From Dehalococcoidales bacterium (GTDB lineage: Bacteria > Chloroflexota > Dehalococcoidia > Dehalococcoidales > UBA2162): DNA of 12,425 nt. The position numbers and the translations under genes were made by a program. The notes under the pieces are model-generated. The model was not told the origin of the DNA, made no database searches, and saw nothing but the letters and a program-made list of their open reading frames with translations. The stretch is from the NCBI GenBank assembly GCA_020354275.1, contig CP070645.1:948065-960489 (forward strand). Direction: 5' to 3'. Shown here piece by piece: positions 6,854 through 12,425 of the stretch. How positions within the stretch are numbered: position 1 is the stretch's first letter; each line of letters opens with the position of its first letter.

Positions 6854-6874
6854 AATCGGTCTCTCCCGAGCGTC
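6854..6874 (-). promoter_or_regulatory. Conserved 5' leader hairpin motif, copy 4
   Basis: This block is identical over 21 nt to the copies at 304-324 and 2500-2520, with the TCGG-(GAGAGA)-CCGA hairpin. It lies 42 nt before the ATG of SBP 3 and is followed by TATATACAT on the minus strand. Being inside the leader of the gene next to the divergent permease gene, it would be transcribed only from the SBP side. Confidence 0.65.
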
Positions 6875-6957
6875 TGGACGGCAAAAACCAAAAAGGCTTT
6901 AAAAGATAGGTCTTGTGTGGTAATGCTGTTATTTTAATGTATATGGACTATGTAGAA

Positions 6958-6986
6958 TTTATATACTTATGAGGATTTTTTGTCAA
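6958..6986 (-). promoter_or_regulatory. Sigma-70-type promoter for SBP 3
   Basis: The minus strand has -35 TTGACA (6981-6986), a 17-nt spacer and -10 TATAAA (6958-6963). The expected start near 6951 gives a leader of about 140 nt. About 110 nt separate this -35 from that of the divergent plus-strand promoter; I see no clear operator in that stretch. Confidence 0.78.
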
Positions 6987-7097
6987 GGTTTTTTTAACTG
7001 GGAAATTATATGAGATGAATGTACTTGTTGAGTAACCAAAAAATGATACCGGTTCACAGGTATAACCTCCCAGTATTATCGGGTATGGCCAGGATTG

Positions 7098-7126
7098 TTG
7101 TTTAATATTTAGCTTACTGATATACT
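7098..7126 (+). promoter_or_regulatory. Extended -10 promoter, possibly giving a leaderless mRNA
   Basis: TATACT (7121-7126) is preceded by TGA, forming the extended -10 pattern TGnTATAnT, with a weak -35 TTGTTT (7098-7103) 17 nt upstream. The usual start distance puts +1 near 7133, only a few bases before the ATG at 7136. No Shine-Dalgarno sequence lies before that ATG, which fits leaderless or near-leaderless translation. The pairing of promoter and start is an inference. Confidence 0.5.
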
Positions 7127-7135
7127 TACGGCGAA

Positions 7136-10100
7136 ATGTCCATGTTTTTTTCAGCCTGGCGGTTGGTGGTCAGGAGGAGTCTGGCTAATTGGAGATTATT
7201 ATCGTGTGTTATCATCGGCGTTTTAATAGCTGTTGCTCTGCTCGCCAGCACTCCCCTTTACTCCAATGTCCTGAGTGATCTGGGGTTAGCCCATGCCCTC
7301 AGTGAACAGGCTCCTGAGCTACTTAATGTACATATATATGCACCTAACTATCCCCTTGACTATACGGACTATCAGAAGGGTCAGGCATTCATTGACCAGC
7401 AGGTGTCGAGGAGCATCAGTAAGATCGTCCGGCAGGAAGAAAGGTATATCCGAAGCCAGACCTTCTATGCCGCCTGGACAGACCGTCCCATACCCGATGA
7501 TGCCGATAGGCCACGGGGATACTGGCAGGTTTTTACCGGTCTGGAAAAACATATAACGCTGGCGGCAGGACGCTACCCCAACCCGATCCCTTCAGGGTTG
7601 TCACCGGAGGAGCTGGCTGATCCCGGGCTAGAGATTGAAGCCATGATTGGTAGCCAGACCGCAGAGCGCTTCGGCGTCGGGGTTGGCGACCGGCTACTTT
7701 TCATCAGCACCCAGGGGAACCCTCCACGGCAGATTACCGTTAAGCTCACCGGCATAATTGACCCAATTGACCCTAAAGAGGAATATTGGTTTCTCTATAC
7801 CGATATGTTTACCGTAGCTGGGGAAGGACCGCTGACAGCACCCCTATTCATCCCCGAGCAGACCCTTTTTGAGGGTATAAGCCGCATTATACCTTTCACC
7901 ACGGCTACCTATCACTGGTTTTACTACGTGGATATTGCCAAGATAAATTCTGAGAATGCCGGGGCTATTGAAACCGGCATCAAGCGTATGTCGGAACAGA
8001 TAATTACCGAGTTACCGAATAGTTCATTATTGACTAATATTGATAGCGTTATATCCTCTTATCAACAGAAGCTGCTATATACCCAGATCCCGCTCTTTCT
8101 GCTCGTGTTTCAGATTGTGGGCATTATCCTCTATTACGTGGTGACGGTTGCCAATATGGTGATCGAGCGTCAAGCAACAGAAATAGCTTTGCTGAGGAGC
8201 CGGGGTGCCAGCACACTGCAAATCTTCAATGTATATTTTATGGAAGGCCTTATAATAAGTGCTTTTGGAGGTACGGCAGGTCCCTTTTTGGGTGCTTTTA
8301 TCTTCAGTTTACTGGGTAGGACCGGCCCCTTCATTCCTCTCAGTGAGGGCGGACTGTTGCCCGTAAGGTTGACAACCTCGGTCTTTGTGCTGGCTGCCGG
8401 GGCGGCCGTGTTGTGTTTAATAGCCCTGTTGGTGCCGGCCATTCAGGCTGCCCGGCGCGGTGTGGTACACCAAAGGCAACACGCTGCCCGCCCGCCCAGG
8501 GCCCCCTTCTGGCAGCGTTTCTACCTGGACCTGGTTCTGCTGGTAATAGGCGGAGTCTTATACTGGGAGATGAGCGAACGCGGTTCGTTCCTTACCGAGC
8601 ACATATTTGAGGGGACTGATATTGACCCGCTCCTGCTGATAACGCCGATTCTACTCATGGTAGCTGTGGCTATTGTTTTTCTGAGGTTATTCCCCATAAT
8701 CATTGGCCTGGCGGCGCAGCTTGGTAGATACGTGACCAATGCTTCGATGATGCTTGGTCTCTTATATATGGCGCGAAACCCCATTCACTACCAGCGCCTG
8801 GTTCTCTTGCTGATAATGGCAGCCAGTGTGGGTATGTTTTCTGCCAGCTTTCTGGGTACCCTGGAGCGAAGCTATGATGAAAGGGTCATGTATGCTACTG
8901 GGAGTGACGTGCGTCTTGAGGGTTTGTATGACTGGACTACCGGCAAAGATGCCCTCTGGGATCGATACTCAGGTGTAACCGGTGTAGAAGAAGTCAGCCT
9001 TGCCTACCGCGGGAGTGGTCAACTGGGAACACAGTTTGCCCAGGTTGGCTTCAATATATTTGCTGTCGAGCCCGATAGTTTTGAAGACGTTTCCTGGTAC
9101 CGGGATGACTTTTCCGAAAAGACTCTGCCCGAGCTAATGGGATTGCTGGCCGAAGACCAGCCTGTTGAGCAGGGAATCGTGTTACCTGACGGCACCGAAA
9201 AGATCTGCCTCTGGGTACGGCCCATAATGGCACAACCCGATCTTTTTGTTTTCGTAAAAATCAGGGACGGCAAGGGTTATTATCGGGATTATGAGATGGG
9301 TTCGCTGGACTCCGAGGAATGGCAGTGCCTTGAGGTTAAACTGGTAAAGGAGGATTCATACTTTATACCCACCCCACCGATCAGTCTCCACAGCATTTAT
9401 ATCACGAGGAGGGGTTCGGGTTTCTGGGAGCCTCCCCGGGGAGTTAATTTTGATGACCTGGCCGTATACGGGTCTTTTTCTTCTGAGCCGGTCATCATTG
9501 AAGACTTCGAGGATTTAAGTGAGTGGAGAACGGTTTCGCTGGCATCATCTGCCTGGTCGGCTACGGGCATACCGGCCACGAATGATACTTTTACGGTGGA
9601 TACGCAGATTGTCCATAATGGCGGTGCCTCGGGCAGGTTTGGCTGGGTTTCTAGCTGGTCGTTTGGTTACCGTGGGTTATACCCTAACCTGGATGCCAGG
9701 CCACTGGCTGTTATTACCAGCCGCTCTTTTCTGAGCCGGGCAGGAGTCGAGGTCGGTGATGTTATCAGTGTCCGTTTGCCGGGTCAGTTTATACCGGCGA
9801 TCATTGTGGACGTTGTTGATTATTTCCCGACCCTTGACCCCGGTGAAGGCGCCTTTATAATAGCCAACCTTGACCGGGCCGCCAACATCAGAAACCTGAA
9901 GCTCGGGGGCGAGTCTTTTTACCCCAATGAGGTCTGGCTCAAGGTCAGCGATGATGAGCAGCTGAGGAGTGAAGCCCTTAGTGTTCTGAATTCGGGCAAG
10001 TACCAGGCACGGCAGGTTTATGACCGGCAGGGAATGCTGGACAGGGCCAAGGCCGATCCTCTGGTGGCTGCCGGCTGGGGCGGAATATTAATGGTGGCTT

Positions 10101-10498
10101 TTCTCGGTGTGATCCTGGTCAGCGGGCTGGGGTTCGTGGTCTATTCCTATCTCTCGGCTCAGGGAAGGCAACTGGAGTTTGCCATACTGAGGACGCAGGG
10201 TTTCTCTCTACGCCAGATAATAGGGCTGGTCGGTTTTGAACAGCTTTTTATTATTATTACCGGTATGGGTATTGGCACACTAATAGGGCTGCAACTGAGC
10301 ACAGTCATGATGCCTTTCCTCCAGCTTACCGAGAAAGGGCAAAGAGTACTGCCACCCTTTATCGCGGCCATTGACTGGTACACCATCGGTATTGCCTATA
10401 TTATTCTGGCTATCGCGTTCTTGCTTACAATTTCCCTGGTTATCCTGTTTTTCTCGCGTGTGGCTATCCACCGGGTTTTGAGAATGGGAGATGTGTAA
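7136..10498 (+). CDS. FtsX/MacB-type ABC permease with beta-sandwich insertion
   Basis: This 1120-residue inner-membrane protein is predicted to be the permease of an ABC system of the MacB/LolCE type. A first membrane segment lies at about 21-41, followed by an extracytoplasmic domain to about 312. An FtsX-like block follows: segments near 315-340, 370-393 and 413-436, with the ERQATEIALLRSRGAS cytoplasmic loop at 344-359. Further segments lie near 462-477, 498-526 and 555-575. A second extracytoplasmic region (about 578-975) contains GTQFAQVGFNIFAVEP and then an insertion at about 675-840 resembling a carbohydrate-binding beta-sandwich (VNFDDLAVYG, VIIEDFEDLSEW, IVHNGGASGRFGW). The final FtsX block has segments near 981-1005, 1033-1056 and 1083-1108 and the matching loop RQLEFAILRTQGFS at 1011-1024. 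The protein is thus a duplicated FtsX core in one chain. ATG 7142 is an alternative start; no ribosome binding site favours either. The two ATPase genes follow closely. Substrate unknown. Confidence 0.9.
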   Translation: MSMFFSAWRLVVRRSLANWRLLSCVIIGVLIAVALLASTPLYSNVLSDLGLAHALSEQAPELLNVHIYAPNYPLDYTDYQKGQAFIDQQVSRSISKIVRQEERYIRSQTFYAAWTDRPIPDDADRPRGYWQVFTGLEKHITLAAGRYPNPIPSGLSPEELADPGLEIEAMIGSQTAERFGVGVGDRLLFISTQGNPPRQITVKLTGIIDPIDPKEEYWFLYTDMFTVAGEGPLTAPLFIPEQTLFEGISRIIPFTTATYHWFYYVDIAKINSENAGAIETGIKRMSEQIITELPNSSLLTNIDSVISSYQQKLLYTQIPLFLLVFQIVGIILYYVVTVANMVIERQATEIALLRSRGASTLQIFNVYFMEGLIISAFGGTAGPFLGAFIFSLLGRTGPFIPLSEGGLLPVRLTTSVFVLAAGAAVLCLIALLVPAIQAARRGVVHQRQHAARPPRAPFWQRFYLDLVLLVIGGVLYWEMSERGSFLTEHIFEGTDIDPLLLITPILLMVAVAIVFLRLFPIIIGLAAQLGRYVTNASMMLGLLYMARNPIHYQRLVLLLIMAASVGMFSASFLGTLERSYDERVMYATGSDVRLEGLYDWTTGKDALWDRYSGVTGVEEVSLAYRGSGQLGTQFAQVGFNIFAVEPDSFEDVSWYRDDFSEKTLPELMGLLAEDQPVEQGIVLPDGTEKICLWVRPIMAQPDLFVFVKIRDGKGYYRDYEMGSLDSEEWQCLEVKLVKEDSYFIPTPPISLHSIYITRRGSGFWEPPRGVNFDDLAVYGSFSSEPVIIEDFEDLSEWRTVSLASSAWSATGIPATNDTFTVDTQIVHNGGASGRFGWVSSWSFGYRGLYPNLDARPLAVITSRSFLSRAGVEVGDVISVRLPGQFIPAIIVDVVDYFPTLDPGEGAFIIANLDRAANIRNLKLGGESFYPNEVWLKVSDDEQLRSEALSVLNSGKYQARQVYDRQGMLDRAKADPLVAAGWGGILMVAFLGVILVSGLGFVVYSYLSAQGRQLEFAILRTQGFSLRQIIGLVGFEQLFIIITGMGIGTLIGLQLSTVMMPFLQLTEKGQRVLPPFIAAIDWYTIGIAYIILAIAFLLTISLVILFFSRVAIHRVLRMGDV

Positions 10499-10531
10499 AT
10501 GTTTATTAAGGGGGTTCCCGGGAGGGAATAG

Positions 10532-11437
10532 ATGGTTAACTACCAAAGCGATAATTACTATATAGTCTGTGAAGACCTATTCAAGATTTATAAAATAGCC
10601 GACCTGGAGGTAGTGGCGTTACGGGGTCTGGACCTCAAAGTGAGGATGGGTGAGTTGATGGCGATTGTCGGTGCCAGCGGTAGCGGTAAGACCACTCTGC
10701 TCAACATCCTCGGTGGCCTGGACGTTCCTTCGGCTGGTAAGGCTATTGTCGGTGAGAGGAACCTCCTCAAAATGTCAGACCGTGACCTGGTCAGCTACCG
10801 GCGGCAGGATGTGGGCTTTGTCTGGCAACAGGTAGGTAGGAATCTGGTTCCCTACCTTTCGGCATATCAAAATGTAGAACTGCCACTCATTCTGCTCGGG
10901 TGGTCCCGAAAAAAACGCCGGCAGCGGACTGAAGAGATGCTCAACGCGGTAGGATTAGGGCATAGAATGCATTACCGGCCGGACCGTTTGTCCGGTGGTG
11001 AGCAGCAGCGGGTGGCCATTGCGGTTGCCCTGGCCCACAATCCTCCGCTGCTCCTGGCGGACGAACCCAGCGGCGAGCTCGATAGCCAGACGGCGGAGAC
11101 TATTTTAGAGGTATTCCGTTCCCTGAATGAAACCTACGGGGTTACTATCGTTATCGTAACCCACGATATTCGAATTATATATCAGGTGGACAGAATAGTG
11201 ACCATCCGTGATGGCCGGACCAGCCTGGAAGCTATCCGTAAATCTCAGCCCGATCAGCCGGATGCTGTGTCAGCAGAAGGCCACGATGAGTTTGTCATAC
11301 TGGACGATGTCGGGCGCTTACAGCTTCCCAAGGAGTATATCGATACATTGAATTTAAAGGGACGGGTGAGAGTACTACTCTCGGAAAACCATCTTACTGT
11401 ATGGCCTGAAGAAGGACGTGATGGAGACGATAACTAA
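10532..11437 (+). CDS. ABC transporter ATPase, LolD/MacB-like, with AbrB-like C-terminal tail
   Basis: This 301-residue cytoplasmic ATPase should drive the FtsX-type permease encoded just upstream. Visible motifs are Walker A GASGSGKT (47-54), the Q-loop in FVWQQ (96-100), the ABC signature LSGGEQQRVAIA (153-164), Walker B LLLADEPS (173-180, catalytic Glu178), a D-loop GELDS and the H-loop VTHD (His211). All catalytic positions are intact. The family usually ends near residue 230. Here about 70 extra residues follow, and 253-292 (DEFVILDDVGRLQLPKEYI...) resembles the swapped-hairpin AbrB/SpoVT fold. The start is set by GGGAGGG six nt before the ATG. A 33-nt gap separates it from the permease gene, and its stop codon overlaps the next gene's ATG by one base, so all three are likely cotranscribed. 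Confidence 0.93.
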   Translation: MVNYQSDNYYIVCEDLFKIYKIADLEVVALRGLDLKVRMGELMAIVGASGSGKTTLLNILGGLDVPSAGKAIVGERNLLKMSDRDLVSYRRQDVGFVWQQVGRNLVPYLSAYQNVELPLILLGWSRKKRRQRTEEMLNAVGLGHRMHYRPDRLSGGEQQRVAIAVALAHNPPLLLADEPSGELDSQTAETILEVFRSLNETYGVTIVIVTHDIRIIYQVDRIVTIRDGRTSLEAIRKSQPDQPDAVSAEGHDEFVILDDVGRLQLPKEYIDTLNLKGRVRVLLSENHLTVWPEEGRDGDDN

Positions 11438-12114
11438 TGGATACTCCACTTGTTTCGGTTAGCAATCTGGAGAGGGTGTTCGGGTTCGGTTCAGAACGGA
11501 TTAGGGCTGTCCATGACTTGAGCCTGGAGGTATTTTCAGGCCAGCTGGTGGTTATAACTGGCCGGTCTGGTGCCGGGAAAACGACATTTCTCAATCTGGT
11601 AGCCGGGCTTGACCAGCCTACTAACGGTAATATACTTATTCAGGGGCAGGACCTGTCACGGCTTTCCGAATGGGACCTGACCCAGCTACGGCGCCGCAGC
11701 ATTGGCTTTGTTTTTCAATCCTTCGGTTTACTTCCGTTGCTTTCAGCCTTTGAAAATGTGGAACTGCCATTGCGGATTGCCGGCTGGAACAGGAAGGAAA
11801 GAGCTAGGCGGACAGAAGAGTGTCTTGCCGTGGTGAGACTCGGTGACCGGGCGAACCACCGGCCTTACGAGCTTTCCGGGGGAGAGCAGCAGAGGGTGGC
11901 AATCGCCCGGGCGCTGGTGCATCAACCTGTTCTTATTCTGGCCGACGAGCCTACCGGGGAGCTGGATTCAAGTACCGGCGAGGCCATCTTCGCCCTGCTT
12001 AAGCAGATTGTGGAGAAAGAGGAGGTAGGCATTATTGTCGCTACCCATGATGTAGCCATGGCCAAAATTGCCACCAGTTCAAGAGAATTGAGCGATGGCA
12101 CTTTTATTGACTGA
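11437..12114 (+). CDS. ABC transporter ATPase, LolD/MacB-like
   Basis: This 225-residue ATPase has the usual length of a LolD/MacB-type nucleotide-binding protein. Motifs are Walker A GRSGAGKT (42-49), the Q-loop FVFQ (Gln94), the signature LSGGEQQRVAIARAL (146-160), Walker B LILADEPTGELDS (166-178, catalytic Glu171) and the H-loop ATHD (His204). The segment FGLLPLLSAFENVELPLRIAGW is typical of the LolD/MacB branch. TAATG joins it to the preceding gene, suggesting translational coupling. The upstream protein ends with a long tail absent here, so the two ATPases are not simple duplicates. With one duplicated permease chain, a heterodimer of the two ATPases under it is a reasonable inference. 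No clear terminator follows. Confidence 0.93.
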   Translation: MDTPLVSVSNLERVFGFGSERIRAVHDLSLEVFSGQLVVITGRSGAGKTTFLNLVAGLDQPTNGNILIQGQDLSRLSEWDLTQLRRRSIGFVFQSFGLLPLLSAFENVELPLRIAGWNRKERARRTEECLAVVRLGDRANHRPYELSGGEQQRVAIARALVHQPVLILADEPTGELDSSTGEAIFALLKQIVEKEEVGIIVATHDVAMAKIATSSRELSDGTFID

Positions 12115-12249
12115 CTTGTATAGGTTCTTCTAGGTACTGGACGGGATTGTTTAACATATTGGATAAGGTATCAAACTAGAAAGCGAATCTGGTAGTGGAC
12201 AGGCTGATATGAACGATATCAATGTTGTAGTGAGGAGGGAGTGAGAAAA

Positions 12250-12425
12250 GTGGCTGCCAAAATGGGTAGGGTGCTCTCCCTTTTTCTGGTGCTGGTTATT
12301 ACCTTCAGCTTTTTCGGCTGCGGTGATGAAGAACCTGCCGATATTGACAGGATAACCTTCCCCGATTCGAAACTTGAGCTGGTTATCAGAGAAACCCTTG
12401 ATAAATCCAGGGGCTCGATCAGTGC
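12250..12425 (+). CDS. Lipoprotein, probably leucine-rich-repeat type (N-terminal part only)
   Basis: The reading frame is open to the window end and begins with a lipoprotein signal peptide: a basic stretch, a hydrophobic core VLSLFLVLVITFSF and a lipobox F-F-G-C. The mature part starts CGDEEPADIDRITFPDSKLELVIRETLDK. The FPDxxLExxIRExL pattern is, from memory, typical of the cap before leucine-rich repeats in Chloroflexota and Firmicutes surface proteins; the repeats themselves would lie beyond the window. Start choice is uncertain. GGAGG (12234-12238) sits 11 nt before GTG 12250 and only 2 nt before in-frame GTG 12241; ATG 12262 is a third option. The gap of 126-135 nt after the ATPase gene has no terminator I can see, so it may be read through from the ABC operon or have its own weak promoter. 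Confidence 0.75.
   Translation, partial: MAAKMGRVLSLFLVLVITFSFFGCGDEEPADIDRITFPDSKLELVIRETLDKSRGSIS

Noticed and set aside
12148..12175. Promoter for the last lipoprotein (TTGTTT then TATCAA)
   Set aside because: Both boxes are poor matches and nothing else supports a start there.
12206..12220. Hairpin GATAT-GAACG-ATATC as a terminator after the ATPase genes
   Set aside because: The 5-bp stem is AT-rich and no T-run follows it, so it is not a credible terminator.
1..12425. CRISPR array, tRNA, rRNA, insertion sequence or phage genes
   Set aside because: No spaced direct repeats, no transposase or integrase frame, and no RNA gene signature was seen. The repeats present are short in-frame linker repeats and paralogous genes.

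Overview
The window looks like a piece of a bacterial chromosome of moderate GC content. Its gene families suggest an uncultured Chloroflexota relative, possibly Dehalococcoidia. That guess rests on style: family 5 substrate-binding lipoproteins with glutamate-rich linkers, a very large FtsX-type permease with two separate ATPases, and a lipoprotein that begins like the leucine-rich-repeat proteins of that group. No rRNA, tRNA or marker gene is present, so the taxonomy is an inference.

Left half (1-6811, all minus strand): an array of four lipoprotein genes. Three are complete and paralogous: extracellular solute-binding proteins of family 5 (SBP_bac_5, the DppA/OppA type) of 614, 615 and 613 residues. 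The fourth, at the left edge, is cut by the window. It shares the signal peptide and acidic linker but diverges afterwards. The genes do not form one operon. Each has its own TTGACA-N16/17-TATAAA promoter, a leader of about 130-155 nt with a near-identical 21-nt hairpin motif 30-42 nt before the start codon, and, for the three complete genes, its own downstream hairpin terminator. The intergenic gaps (265-616, 2462-2788, 4637-4969) are almost fully explained by these elements. No DppB/C/D/F-type permease or ATPase is in the window, so the SBPs are orphans here.

Divergent intergenic region (6812-7135): it carries the leader and promoter of the third SBP gene on the minus strand. On the plus strand an extended -10 promoter sits so close to the next ATG that the transcript may be leaderless.

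Right half (7136-12425, plus strand): a 1120-residue FtsX/MacB-type permease with two FtsX-like membrane halves and a large extracytoplasmic insertion that looks like a carbohydrate-binding beta-sandwich. It is followed by two different LolD/MacB-like ABC ATPases, the first with a C-terminal AbrB/SpoVT-like tail and the second overlapping it by one base. The start of another lipoprotein, probably with leucine-rich repeats, follows after about 130 nt and is cut by the window end. The permease and ATPases most likely form one complex that couples ATP hydrolysis in the cytoplasm to movement of the extracytoplasmic domains, as in MacB or LolCDE. Its substrate cannot be told from the sequence.

The most notable signals are the conserved promoter-leader-hairpin cassette repeated before four lipoprotein genes, the in-frame microsatellites in the lipoprotein linkers, the AbrB-like tail on an ABC ATPase, and the beta-sandwich insertion in the permease.
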